NCBI GenBank assembly: GCA_023393095.1
Contig: JAEWMT010000044.1
Span: forward strand, 1-64,000
Direction of reading: 5' to 3'
Length of the DNA stretch: 64,000 bases
From: Bacillota bacterium
GTDB lineage: Bacteria; Bacillota; Clostridia; Lachnospirales; Lachnospiraceae
Part shown: piece by piece, positions 7,482 through 16,550 of the stretch
Numbering within the stretch: position 1 is the stretch's first letter
Layout: every line of letters starts with the position of its first letter
Program-made: the position numbers and the translations under genes
The notes under the pieces: model-generated
The model's database searches: none
Told to the model about the DNA's origin: nothing
Seen by the model: the letters and a program-made list of their open reading frames with translations, nothing else

Positions 7482-9275
7482 ATGAAAGGCACAGTAGTTT
7501 CATCCTGGGTTGAATCATGCAGGGCATTATTTGGTAAGGAAATTGTAGATAAAGCGCTTACAGCGAATAAGCTACCTCTTGATGTTATTTTTACACCCTT
7601 AGAAGATGTGAAGGACGAGATAGCAACAGGTATTGTTGATCATGTAGGTAACCAGGTAGGAAAGGATCATAAAGAAATATGGCGCATTATGGGAGAACAG
7701 AACATACAGACCTTTAGCAAAATTTATCCGGGATTCTTCCGCCATGAGTCTGCTTATCAATTTCTAAAGTCAATGAATGATGTACATAAAATTGTAATGA
7801 AACGTTTTGCAGGAGCAGTTCCTCCGATTCTGGATATCCTGCCGATTTCTACCCACGATATTATATTTACCTATCGCTCAAAAAGAGGGATGCAGCACTA
7901 TCTATTTGGATTAATCAGCGGGGTCGCTCATCAATTTAATGAAGAGATAAAGCTAGAAATAATTGAACAGAAGCAGAATGAGGTTCAGATGAAGCTGACC
8001 TTTGATAAGGAAATCAGGTACATAAAAAAATATCGTATTAATCGGATACTGTCCTTTGGCTTTATAAAGAGTGTTACATTAAAAATTTCGTTAGTAAACA
8101 TGGTTGTTGTAGGGCTATTAGCTTTTATTATATTGCCTTCAAAGATAGATGCACTATTCATCGGAGCTGGAGCTTTCATTGCATCAGCTGTTACTTCAGC
8201 GATATTGCACCGGCCTCAGAAGCTACTGGTCAAAGAACTTTCAAGACTTGGGCAGAATGATTTTGTTGAGTATCTCTCTGTGAAATCGGGTGATGAGTAT
8301 GAGACTGTTTTTGAGAATATCAATGAAGTAAAACGCAGTGTTCAAAAAGATTTTATTGGGTTTAATGCAATTGTAGATGAAATGTATACATTCAATAAAT
8401 CTGTTACAGAAATTGCAGAGACAATGCAAGAGACTTCCGATGATATTACCGGGGTACTTGAGGAAGTAGCGGTGGCTGCAACAACACAGGCGGAGGATAC
8501 CGAGAATTCTGTAACCATATTAAATGAAAGTATCAGGAATGTTACACGTATTTCGGATACTAGTCAGGATAATAAAGATAAAATTGAAGCAGCTATGATT
8601 AATCTGGAAAGCAGCTTTCATAATGTTCACCAAACTACAAAAGAAATTAATAGTGTTATGGATAAATTTAAGAAGATTCAGATGAACAGCAAGGAACTTC
8701 ATAATAATGCGCAGGGCATGACCGAAATTGTTTCCATTGTATCTTCTATAGCAAAACAGATCAATTTATTGGCACTGAATGCATCAATTGAAGCGGCAAG
8801 AGCCGGTGATGCAGGAAAAGGTTTTGCGGTTGTTGCAGAGGAAGTAAGAAGACTTTCTACAGAGACAAATCAGGCTGTTGAGGAAATAAACCGAGATCTC
8901 ACCGAGTTTATGGGAAGTATTGAAGGTGTAGTGAACGACATTGATACTCAGTATAATGTATTGGAAACGGAAAGTAACAAACTTACCGATGCTGTTAATA
9001 ACTCTAGCCAGTCAAATGATAATCTGAAAGCCGTATCGGACTTAATGATTCGTACCTCAAAGGAGTTGAAGGAGGAAGCAGATAATATTTCTTCCATATT
9101 TGATAATATGCATAGTCTTGCTGCTATTGCACAAGAGAACTCGGCGGCTACCGAGGAAGCAAGCTCCAATGTCGCAATCTATATGGATCAGATCAATAAA
9201 CTGACGCATCAGATTAATGTATTTGATCGTATGATCAAAAACTTCCAGGAGGATTTAAGTAAGTATAAGATATAA
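7482..9275 (+). CDS. H-NOX (heme gas sensor) methyl-accepting chemotaxis protein
   Basis: This 597-residue protein joins a cytoplasmic H-NOX heme domain (1 to about 182), a two-helix membrane hairpin (about 203-219 and 222-241) and an MCP signalling domain with the tip QINLLALNASIEAARAGDAG near residue 427. The heme site is complete: proximal H102 and Y131-x-S133-x-R135. W9, N74, P115 and Y140 fall at the same numbers as the distal pocket and heme-distorting residues known in the O2-binding H-NOX of Caldanaerobacter subterraneus (tengcongensis). This suggests O2 binding, not NO only, and a role in moving away from oxygen. GAGGAACAGAT precedes the ATG. No che genes are nearby. A bidirectional terminator follows. 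Confidence 0.93.
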   Translation: MKGTVVSSWVESCRALFGKEIVDKALTANKLPLDVIFTPLEDVKDEIATGIVDHVGNQVGKDHKEIWRIMGEQNIQTFSKIYPGFFRHESAYQFLKSMNDVHKIVMKRFAGAVPPILDILPISTHDIIFTYRSKRGMQHYLFGLISGVAHQFNEEIKLEIIEQKQNEVQMKLTFDKEIRYIKKYRINRILSFGFIKSVTLKISLVNMVVVGLLAFIILPSKIDALFIGAGAFIASAVTSAILHRPQKLLVKELSRLGQNDFVEYLSVKSGDEYETVFENINEVKRSVQKDFIGFNAIVDEMYTFNKSVTEIAETMQETSDDITGVLEEVAVAATTQAEDTENSVTILNESIRNVTRISDTSQDNKDKIEAAMINLESSFHNVHQTTKEINSVMDKFKKIQMNSKELHNNAQGMTEIVSIVSSIAKQINLLALNASIEAARAGDAGKGFAVVAEEVRRLSTETNQAVEEINRDLTEFMGSIEGVVNDIDTQYNVLETESNKLTDAVNNSSQSNDNLKAVSDLMIRTSKELKEEADNISSIFDNMHSLAAIAQENSAATEEASSNVAIYMDQINKLTHQINVFDRMIKNFQEDLSKYKI

Positions 9276-9360
9276 GATTTATTTGATCATATTACCTCTA
9301 TGAGACTCTGTCATTGATTTGAAGTATCAAGGTTCTCACAGTTCAATTTTTTTAGAGTAA

Positions 9361-9434
9361 AAATATCCCAGGAAATTAGTTAAGACAAGTAATCGGGGCA
9401 AGTGTCTCATTCTAACTGTATTCCTGGGATTTTA
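9361..9434. terminator. Bidirectional terminator between converging genes
   Basis: A long hairpin with outer arms ATCCCAGGAA and TTCCTGGGAT and a second paired stretch (TTAGTTAAGACA with TGTCTCATTCTAACT). T-rich tracts follow on both strands, so it can serve the chemoreceptor gene and the convergent DUF4179-type gene. Confidence 0.85.
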
Positions 9435-9490
9435 TAAAGAACATTCCAAATATTTACTTTACATGTGAGATTTAATATTAACTACTAATC

Positions 9491-11224
9491 CTATAATTTT
9501 ATTATTGTTCCATTTATATCAATGGCTGAAATTTGATTTAAATCGATTACCACAGGTAATACCGTACTAAGCAGGTTGTCATCATAGGATAGATTATCTA
9601 TGATTATTTCCTTGTTATTCTTCATAATAATCTTAATTTTGTCATCATTTACAATATTAATATTCTTGTCTAAGGGGGCAGCTTCCTGTTCATAAGCGCC
9701 TTTTGCATCTTGTTGAGTCCCTAACTGCAGCTGCAGGGACAACGGAGATACGGAGATTTTTTCTAATTTCCTTTCTTCACCGTTAATCTTTACATTCTCA
9801 GATAAGGAATACTCTCTGCTTGTATCCTTATAATCAACATCAAAATCGAGTTTCCATTCACCCTCGTAAAGTGTTGTTTCAGAGAAGTCTTTACCACCAA
9901 ACGCAAAGTAGTAATCCTTAAGTACATCCTTATTAGATATTCCGTTAAATTGGGCTCCGCAGGAAATAATCTTGCCATTTACCATATCCGCTTGACTTTC
10001 ATCATTTCCGTTGATTGGTTGGCTGGCATCTACACTGCCGACAAGGATGGAACCATTCTTCTTGTTAACAAGAACAATCCTTGAATCAAAGAAATTCTCA
10101 AAGCTCATTGCATTATTAAGTTCAAATTTTACACATAATTGATTATTTCGGATACCGATATTGCTGATGGCGAGCTTTGGATACTTGGTGCAGAAGTTCG
10201 CTTGATTCTTGGTTTTTTTAATACAGTATTTCGGAAGAATGCCTTCCCGTTCCATAATTGCCTTCTCCATATAAGCATCCCTTAAACCCCAATAGGAATC
10301 ATATGGTAAACCTGTAATCTCTTTATCACTGAGGTTATTATCCTTCTTAAACTCATTAAGAAACTTCTTAGAGAGTTTACGAAACCAATCATAATCTTCT
10401 TTGTTTGTGGATCTCATCCCCATAAAATCGAAGTCATCCTCGGATGCTTCTCCGATCTCGTTCATCATATCAAGCAAACTTTTCTGGGAGCCAATATCAA
10501 TCAACCCCTCATTCTGAGCCGTCATATTCGTAAAAGTAATATTAATGTGCTTAATATCCCCTTTGATATCAAGTGAGTTTCGCAGTACAAAGGTTGCCTT
10601 TCCGGCATTTGATTCATCATCCACTCTTGTTACATAGCAGTATTGACCAAGAGCGTTACCATTGGTTTGAAGCCATACTTTACTGAAGGATAAGCCTTTC
10701 ACAGCATTTTTCTGGCTTTTACTGAAGGGACTTTTGTCGACGGTCTCAACATTAACTGCGATATAAATAGAATGTTTGTCGCCGACGATACCTCTTGCAG
10801 TTAGCTTCAGACCGTTCTTTGTTACCGAGGAACTTACGAGTGCACTTGCCTTTGTAATGAATTCATTGTCCTCTCTCATAGGTACTGATGTTAATGCAAC
10901 TGTATTCTGGTCATTTTGTGAATTGCCGTTTATATTGCTTTCCTGTTTTGACGGTTCCTTAAAATAACCCTGAAATACATCCGTAATATTTAATTTTGCG
11001 GCAGCTGCTGTTATTCCCGCTGTTGATAGTAACATAACCACAATAATGGCAGCAGCTTTCCATATATGATTACTTTTAATTGAGCGTTGATTACTCATCT
11101 GATTTAATTTACTTTTATGATTGATTTGGTCTTTGCCCGATTCCAACAGGGTGATCGTTTCCTTCATAAACTGATCGGAAATATTAATTTTTTGCATTGC
11201 TGCAATATAATCTTCCTTCTTCAT
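9491..11224 (-). CDS. DUF4179-type membrane protein, probable anti-sigma factor
   Basis: This 577-residue protein has a cytoplasmic segment of about 53 residues, one membrane helix (about 54-78, WKAAAIIVVMLLSTAGITAA) and a large outer region of beta-rich sequence resembling DUF4179 followed by a DUF5643-like domain (about 420-530). It overlaps the end of the ECF sigma gene by 41 bases. This sigma plus DUF4179 order is the standard clostridial layout in which the membrane protein restrains the sigma factor. The ATG has GGAGAGG at normal spacing. The signal it responds to is unknown. Confidence 0.8.
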   Translation of the reverse strand: MKKEDYIAAMQKINISDQFMKETITLLESGKDQINHKSKLNQMSNQRSIKSNHIWKAAAIIVVMLLSTAGITAAAAKLNITDVFQGYFKEPSKQESNINGNSQNDQNTVALTSVPMREDNEFITKASALVSSSVTKNGLKLTARGIVGDKHSIYIAVNVETVDKSPFSKSQKNAVKGLSFSKVWLQTNGNALGQYCYVTRVDDESNAGKATFVLRNSLDIKGDIKHINITFTNMTAQNEGLIDIGSQKSLLDMMNEIGEASEDDFDFMGMRSTNKEDYDWFRKLSKKFLNEFKKDNNLSDKEITGLPYDSYWGLRDAYMEKAIMEREGILPKYCIKKTKNQANFCTKYPKLAISNIGIRNNQLCVKFELNNAMSFENFFDSRIVLVNKKNGSILVGSVDASQPINGNDESQADMVNGKIISCGAQFNGISNKDVLKDYYFAFGGKDFSETTLYEGEWKLDFDVDYKDTSREYSLSENVKINGEERKLEKISVSPLSLQLQLGTQQDAKGAYEQEAAPLDKNINIVNDDKIKIIMKNNKEIIIDNLSYDDNLLSTVLPVVIDLNQISAIDINGTIIKL

Positions 11225-11726
11225 GAATATCCTCTCCTTCCATATTCATCTTTAATTTCCTCTTGGCTCTTCGAAGCCAGGAACCTACGGTGTTAACATT
11301 CGATGCAAGGATTTTTGCTATCTCAGGCACCGAATATTCTTCAATATAGTATAAGTACATTACATTCCGGTATTTTGTAGGAAGTTTTTTTAGCTCAACA
11401 AAAACCGGATGATCGTCGAATCTTGGGTGATGATCCACATAGCATTCGGAAGTAAGATTTTCTTCCGTATAGGCAATGTTACTACGAAATCTTGAAGATT
11501 TAAAATAATCTTTACATAGGTTGATCGTAACACGAATAAGCCATGCTTTGATGTGCTCATCATTGGTAAAATCCTTTTCTGCGTTTATTAATTTTAAAAA
11601 TACTTCCTGCGTGATATCTTCAGCTTCCGACATATTGGTAGTATTTTGATAGGCAATCCGCAAGACCATTCTTCCATAACGTGAGAATTGAGTCACAATA
11701 AATTCATTTTCTTCCAAAGATCTCAA
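11184..11726 (-). CDS. ECF-type RNA polymerase sigma factor
   Basis: The 180-residue form begins at a TTG (11726) preceded by AGGAAGGAG. The frame is open for 44 more codons upstream, but that extension is unlike the family and lacks a ribosome site. Region 2 (SEAEDITQEVFLKLI) and region 4 (LPTKYRNVMYLYYIEEYSVPEIA, then a helix-turn-helix around NVNTVGSWLRRAKRKLK) are clear. It overlaps the DUF4179-type gene, so the two form a sigma/anti-sigma unit. The target promoters cannot be identified from this window. Confidence 0.88.
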   Translation of the reverse strand: MRSLEENEFIVTQFSRYGRMVLRIAYQNTTNMSEAEDITQEVFLKLINAEKDFTNDEHIKAWLIRVTINLCKDYFKSSRFRSNIAYTEENLTSECYVDHHPRFDDHPVFVELKKLPTKYRNVMYLYYIEEYSVPEIAKILASNVNTVGSWLRRAKRKLKMNMEGEDIHEEGRLYCSNAKN

Positions 11727-12203
11727 TGTGCTTTCTCCTTCCTGTGTAGATATGCTACAGTAATTAAGAATAAACTTACCCGGGTATTTCATAATTACGG
11801 TACCATTTGTGATATCACATTCAATAATAATACGATTCAAAATACAAAATCGGTGCAAGCTATCATAATTTTATAATAAAGTAAAATAAAGAATGGTTTT
11901 TGATAAATGTTGAATTCCGGTTTTATGTAGTATAAACTAGAGTTAACCACAAAGATTAACTTAAGAATTATCTTAATAACATTTAATGAATAACAGTCCG
12001 ACTGGAATTCGACAGGTTACAGAGAATTGAAAGATTAAATTACATGGAATTATTATACATGAGGCAAGAAGAGATATCTATATATTACATGTATTATCTG
12101 AATTACATGTGATATCTAATTTAGTTTTCAATCTGCGGCCACACCAACTTCGACTAATTATATTATGTTTAAAGCGATTGGAGGTAGTATGTAAATACTT
12201 TCT
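11727..12203. other. Intergenic region between sigma and AraC genes
   Basis: 477 AT-rich bases between divergent genes. Apart from the 18-base direct repeat at 12084-12119 I see no RNA structure and no credible gene. Confidence 0.5.
12084..12119. promoter_or_regulatory. 18-base direct repeat, possible AraC operator
   Basis: Two adjacent 18-base units, ATTACATGTATTATCTGA and ATTACATGTGATATCTAA, agree at 15 positions. Tandem direct half-sites about two helical turns apart just before an AraC-family gene suggest the binding site of that regulator. Confidence 0.4.
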
Positions 12204-13007
12204 ATGAAAAGATACGCTATCAAAGCTGAACGGCTTGTGCCTTGGATAAAATTTATATGGTACTTGGAAGTTGAGGACGCTGATATCCATTATAAGCTGT
12301 TGCCAACCGATTGCATTGATCTATTGCTTAATTTATCCGGCAATATCACTTATGAAACAGATTTAAAATGTATTTCTGCCACTCCCTTTCATGTAAACGG
12401 ATTGAGAAGTAGACACAGCTATATCCATCAAGCAGGAAACATCCGTATCTTTGGAATATCTTTTTATCCTTTTGGACTTTATCCCTTTGTTCACAAATCC
12501 TTAGCTGATATACAGGATGAAGTTGTTGATTTATTTGAACTAGCAGCACCTCTCGCAAAAAAAATGGAATTGGTGGTTTCAGATAGCGTATCCACAGAAG
12601 AGAGGATAGAGAATATTGAAAAAGCTCTGTGTGAGGAAATTCATGAAAATGATAAAGACATAGATAAGGTGTCCCTTATACATGACTTTTTAGTAACAGA
12701 TTACGATATCACTATAAAAGCGTTTTGTTGGAAACATAATATAAATACAAAAACGTTTGTACGAAATGTTTTATGTTATACAGGATATACGCCGAAAGTA
12801 TTGCGTTCGATAAGAAGATTTCAAGAAGCTGGTAATCAGTTAGTTCATCAAAATGCAAAACAGCTATCGGGAATAGCATATGATAATGATTATTCAGACC
12901 AAGCCCATTTCATAAGAGAGTTCCGGAGATATTCCGGTGCAGCTCCCCGAACTTTTCAGCAAGAGAAAATAACAGTAAAAGAAAATACGATATACGATTA
13001 TTTATGA
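12204..13007 (+). CDS. AraC-family regulator with DUF6597-like N-terminus
   Basis: This 267-residue protein has an N-terminal domain (about 1-150) resembling DUF6597 (PTDCIDLLLNLSG, FGISFYPFGLYPF) and a C-terminal AraC double helix-turn-helix (about 165-250, ending SDQAHFIREFRRYSGAAPRTF). The only strong ribosome site (GGAGG, 12180-12184) is spaced for an in-frame ATG at 12189 that is followed at once by TAA; the next in-frame ATG at 12204 is taken as start, probably by re-initiation or with low efficiency. The next gene, an ABM-like protein, follows after 68 bases and is probably controlled by it. Confidence 0.82.
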   Translation: MKRYAIKAERLVPWIKFIWYLEVEDADIHYKLLPTDCIDLLLNLSGNITYETDLKCISATPFHVNGLRSRHSYIHQAGNIRIFGISFYPFGLYPFVHKSLADIQDEVVDLFELAAPLAKKMELVVSDSVSTEERIENIEKALCEEIHENDKDIDKVSLIHDFLVTDYDITIKAFCWKHNINTKTFVRNVLCYTGYTPKVLRSIRRFQEAGNQLVHQNAKQLSGIAYDNDYSDQAHFIREFRRYSGAAPRTFQQEKITVKENTIYDYL

Positions 13008-13075
13008 ATGTCCTTTTTATTCAATACCTTTTGCTTTTTTTATTTATACTTATAAAAAAACAGGAGGTAATTTTT

Positions 13076-13384
13076 ATGTGCATTGCAACAGAATTAGTAA
13101 ACATGAAATTAGTAGACAGTATCACAAAGGAAGAGTTTATTTCTATTGTAGACGGGCTTGAAAAGAATTTTCACTCTAAACAGCCGGGCTTTATTGATAC
13201 TGAACTTCTTTATGATGAAGGAAATAACCTATGGATCATGATTCAACATTGGGAATCGGTGGAGCAACTAAAAGCTGCTTCCCGCAAAATATTCAAAGAC
13301 AGTGCCGCAGAGTCATTTGTCAAATCTCTCAATCCTCTAAGTGTAAAAATGACAATAGTACCACAAATACAAATATGGAAGTGA
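13076..13384 (+). CDS. Small ABM-like (dimeric alpha-beta barrel) protein
   Basis: A 102-residue protein. I start at ATG 13076, where AGGAGGTAA gives a near-perfect ribosome site; the frame is open further upstream but without one. The pattern IVDGLEKNFHSKQPGFIDTE followed by WIMIQHWESVEQLKAA and a terminal strand matches antibiotic-biosynthesis-monooxygenase-like barrels, which are often small redox or heme-handling proteins or of unknown role. It lies just after the AraC regulator in the same direction and is followed by a terminator, so the two form a short operon. Confidence 0.7.
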   Translation: MCIATELVNMKLVDSITKEEFISIVDGLEKNFHSKQPGFIDTELLYDEGNNLWIMIQHWESVEQLKAASRKIFKDSAAESFVKSLNPLSVKMTIVPQIQIWK

Positions 13385-13445
13385 GACCACTTTCCCTTCT
13401 GCCAAGGGGCATAGATAGCTTTATTCCCTATTCAAAATAATCGAT

Positions 13446-13480
13446 CAGCGGTTTTGAAAAGCAAAACCGCTGCTTTGTTT
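13446..13480 (+). terminator. Rho-independent terminator
   Basis: A perfect 10-base stem AGCGGTTTTG / CAAAACCGCT with a five-base loop, followed by GCTTTGTTTT. It ends the AraC/ABM operon. Confidence 0.9.
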
Positions 13481-13560
13481 TACGTCCTCGAATCAGACCG
13501 TTAGTCTTTGTAGCATCTTGTAAACTATGCTTTATACCAATGTAACTCGGAGTGCTTTCA

Positions 13561-13589
13561 TTGACAATTACCCTCGAAAATGATAACAT
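13561..13589 (+). promoter_or_regulatory. Promoter of the glmS transcript
   Basis: TTGACA (13561-13566) and TAACAT (13584-13589) are spaced by 17 bases. A transcript from here would carry the glmS ribozyme in a leader of about 440 bases. Confidence 0.6.
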
Positions 13590-13740
13590 GATACCATCAC
13601 AATGGTTATTAATACGCTTTACATAATTGAAGATTGCGCATAAAATGTAACAAAAAGGAGGGTAAATACATAAAATAGATTGTGATTACGGTAACTATCA
13701 ACAGGATCAACCCAAGATCTATCTAACAGAAATGTTTAAA

Positions 13741-13925
13741 TTAGCGCCATGTACCTCTATTGGGATAAAGCATATGATATATGCCGGGTTTTAGAGGTTA
13801 ACGAGGTAGGGAGTCAGCGAAATGTTCGGCGGATGCTCTCTCGTGCACTTGGGCATGTTATGTGTCGAAAAAACCTATGGGTAACCGTAGCACAACAGCG
13901 GCATAACCAAGTAAATGAATTAGAT
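13741..13925 (+). ncRNA. glmS ribozyme (glucosamine-6-phosphate riboswitch)
   Basis: The conserved elements appear in order before glmS: the cleavage-site segment TTAGCGCC (cleavage expected between A13743 and G13744), the P1 pairing CCTCTA with TAGAGG, the core GTTAACGAGGT, the P2-side GGCGGATGCTCTC, and the 3' peripheral part with GGGTAACCG and ACCAAGTAA. Glucosamine-6-phosphate serves as cofactor for self-cleavage, which destabilises the mRNA and lowers GlmS output. An 83-codon open frame covers this RNA but is not a gene. The 3' edge is approximate. Confidence 0.93.
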
Positions 13926-14037
13926 ACAATTATGACTTCGCTATCTTTAACGAGGCTTACTTGTGTTATGAATTCATTCAGAACATTGAAAATTGAATAG
14001 ATACCGACTTGTTAAGTGCGGTAGAATGGAGGAAATT

Positions 14038-15858
14038 ATGTGCGGAATTATTGGTTATACAGGAAGCCTCGAGGCTAAAAATATACTATTGGAGGGCCTT
14101 GCGGCTCTGGAATACCGTGGATACGATAGTGCGGGTATTTCCTTGTTTCATGATGGTAGGGTTAGTACGATGAAAACGGCCGGGAAAGTTACTGCACTGA
14201 AGGATAAAGTAGCTGATTGTCAGGAACTGTCTGGTACCTGTGGAATAGGGCATACAAGATGGGCTACTCATGGAGGAGTTACAGATGGAAACGCACACCC
14301 ACATACTTACGGGAAGGTTACATTGATCCATAACGGTATCATTGAGAATTATCATGAGTTAGAGCAGGAGTTTTCCGAGGCCGGAAGATATCCTATTTCC
14401 CAGACTGATACAGAAATCGCAGCAATGTTGATAGACAGCTACTATAATGGTGATGCATTTGATGCAATAAAAAAGGCTGCAAAACACCTGGATGGTGCTT
14501 ATGCCTTCTGCATTTTATTTGAAGATGAGCCGGAGGTTGTATACTGTCTTCGTAATGCAAGCCCACTGCTGGCCTGTCATTCTAAGGAAGGCTCCATGAT
14601 TGCATCTGATATGGTTGCCTTAATTGGCTATTCCAAGGATTATTTTGTACTTCCGGAGCAGCATATTGCGAGACTTACCAAGGAAGAAATTACCGTGCAA
14701 GACTTCAACGACAAAATCATTACACCGAAGATGCTCCATGTGGATTGGGATATCACTGCAGCGCAGAAGAATGGTTTTCCTCATTATATGTTGAAGGAAA
14801 TTAGTGAACAGCCGGAAACTATAAACTCAACAATTCTGCCGAGGATTAAAGCAGGTATACCTAATTTTAGCGGTGATCATATACCGGATACCCTCTTTGA
14901 AAATGTGAACCGGGTAATTATCACAGCCTGCGGAACAGCCATGCATGCAGGAATGGTTGGAAGAGTCATGATTGAGAAGCTACTTCGTATCCCGGTTGAG
15001 GTTGAGATTGCTTCTGAATTCCGTTATCAAGATCCGATTATGGATAAAAATACACTGGTAATTACGATTTCTCAGTCAGGAGAGACTGCGGATACACTTG
15101 CGGCACTCCGCCTTGCCAAGGAAAGAGGTGCAGGGACTCTTTCTATTGTAAATGTGAAGGGTTCTACCATTGCCCGTGAAAGTGATTATGAACTTTATAC
15201 TCAGGCCGGACCGGAGATTGCTGTAGCAAGTACAAAGGCATATACAGCACAGCTATCCTGCCTTTATTTATTGACATATCATTTTGCTCTTATCCGGGGA
15301 ATGATTACAGAGGAGCAGTGCAGGGTATATATGAAGGAGTTAAAAGAGGTTATTCCGGCAGTGAGAGGTGCCTTAAGCTTAGATCAGTTGATAGATGGAA
15401 TATGTACGAAGCTCAAAGATAAGGAGGATCTGTTCTTTATCGGTAGGGGGCTAGATTATCCTCTTTGCCTAGAAGGCTCAATTAAGTTAAAGGAAATCAG
15501 TTATATTCATTCCGAGGCGTATGCTGCAGGAGAACTAAAGCACGGAACTTTATCATTGATTACGGACGGGGTTCCTGTAGTTGCACTTGCCACACAGGCA
15601 AACGTATTATCAAAAATGGTATCAAACATCCGTGAAGTACGTGCTAGGGGAGCATTCGTAATTTTAATTACGAACGGTAAGGTTCAGGTGGAGGAATCCG
15701 CTTATGACTATCACATTGCCTTACCCCAAGTGCCGGAATACTTGACCCCTTTTACAACTGCAATCGCATTACAGCTTCTGGCATATTATTCCTGTGTACA
15801 CAGAGGTTATAATGTGGATCAACCCCGAAATCTTGCCAAGGCTGTTACTGTTGAATAA
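14038..15858 (+). CDS. glmS: Glutamine--fructose-6-phosphate aminotransferase (isomerizing)
   Basis: This 606-residue enzyme makes glucosamine-6-phosphate from fructose-6-phosphate and glutamine, the first step of UDP-GlcNAc and peptidoglycan synthesis. The start is at MCGIIGYTG (14038), with GGAGGAAATT just before it; Cys2 becomes the N-terminal catalytic nucleophile after Met removal. The glutaminase domain (about 1-215, with GIGHTRWATHG and the NG of HNGIIENY) is followed by two SIS domains (ISQSGETADT; ASTKAYTAQ) and the family ending PRNLAKAVTVE. Expression is controlled by the ribozyme in its leader. A terminator follows. Confidence 0.97.
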   Translation: MCGIIGYTGSLEAKNILLEGLAALEYRGYDSAGISLFHDGRVSTMKTAGKVTALKDKVADCQELSGTCGIGHTRWATHGGVTDGNAHPHTYGKVTLIHNGIIENYHELEQEFSEAGRYPISQTDTEIAAMLIDSYYNGDAFDAIKKAAKHLDGAYAFCILFEDEPEVVYCLRNASPLLACHSKEGSMIASDMVALIGYSKDYFVLPEQHIARLTKEEITVQDFNDKIITPKMLHVDWDITAAQKNGFPHYMLKEISEQPETINSTILPRIKAGIPNFSGDHIPDTLFENVNRVIITACGTAMHAGMVGRVMIEKLLRIPVEVEIASEFRYQDPIMDKNTLVITISQSGETADTLAALRLAKERGAGTLSIVNVKGSTIARESDYELYTQAGPEIAVASTKAYTAQLSCLYLLTYHFALIRGMITEEQCRVYMKELKEVIPAVRGALSLDQLIDGICTKLKDKEDLFFIGRGLDYPLCLEGSIKLKEISYIHSEAYAAGELKHGTLSLITDGVPVVALATQANVLSKMVSNIREVRARGAFVILITNGKVQVEESAYDYHIALPQVPEYLTPFTTAIALQLLAYYSCVHRGYNVDQPRNLAKAVTVE

Positions 15859-16007
15859 GGGGTTAAAAATAATTATCCGTTGTGTGATAGTGTTAAAAAG
15901 TCATGGACTGATAAAAAAGTTGTAGATTGCTTAAAAACCATGGATTTAACAATTACCAGATATTTATAAAAGCGTTGGTTTGATGGATGAAAAATTAATA
16001 TTAAAAT

Positions 16008-16050
16008 AAAAGATGGGGCTGTCCCAAATGCGACAGCCCTATCTTTATTT
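16008..16050. terminator. Bidirectional terminator between glmS and C_GCAxxG_C_C gene
   Basis: The arms AGATGGGGCTGTC and GACAGCCCTATCT are separated by an eight-base loop, with A/T-rich tracts on both sides that give T runs on each strand. Confidence 0.88.
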
Positions 16051-16058
16051 ACGAATAA

Positions 16059-16502
16059 TCATTTCAATTCGAGCAGTTCTTCAACTATTTGCGCCGAATC
16101 TTTCACGAGTCTTGCACATACAGTTTTCCATAAATTTGATTCTCCGGCAGTTTTGAACCCTTCAGCAGTACTTAAATCATAGCCAAGCAATTCAGTACAT
16201 TTAACCGAACCATTGATAGCTTTAAACCGTTTTGTATATTCCTGTACCAAATTATAAGTGGTTTCCTTGGCTTCATTATTATCCTTATGAACTTTGCCAT
16301 GCTTTAATCCAATTAGCATAACAGCTCCTGTAACAGCACCGCATGTTTCACCGATATACCCCATACCAGCACCGAAGCTTCCAGCAATTTTTAATGCATT
16401 GGTTTTGTCTAATCCTAATTGTTCACAGTATGTAGAAAATACTGCTTGGGCACAGTTGTATCCATTATTAAAACAATCTACTGCACAGTCCGATTTACAC
16501 AT
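16059..16502 (-). CDS. C_GCAxxG_C_C family protein (putative redox protein)
   Basis: This 147-residue protein carries the family signature: a cysteine pair near the N-terminus, NNGYNCAQAVFSTYCEQ, then a glycine-rich GSFGAGMGYIGETCGAVTGA, and a further conserved Cys. The start is the ATG at 16502, nine bases after AGGAGGTG. The spaced cysteines suggest metal binding or redox activity, but the biochemical role of the family is not established. A MarR-family gene lies 48 bases upstream on the same strand, and the two probably form one autoregulated operon. Confidence 0.85.
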   Translation of the reverse strand: MCKSDCAVDCFNNGYNCAQAVFSTYCEQLGLDKTNALKIAGSFGAGMGYIGETCGAVTGAVMLIGLKHGKVHKDNNEAKETTYNLVQEYTKRFKAINGSVKCTELLGYDLSTAEGFKTAGESNLWKTVCARLVKDSAQIVEELLELK

Positions 16503-16550
16503 AATATTCACCTCCTAATAATTTTGTTTTTTAATAAAATGATTCAAACA

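Noticed and set aside
13749..14000. An 83-codon open frame upstream of glmS
   Set aside because: It lies over the glmS ribozyme; the conserved RNA elements explain the sequence, and there is no ribosome site for the frame.
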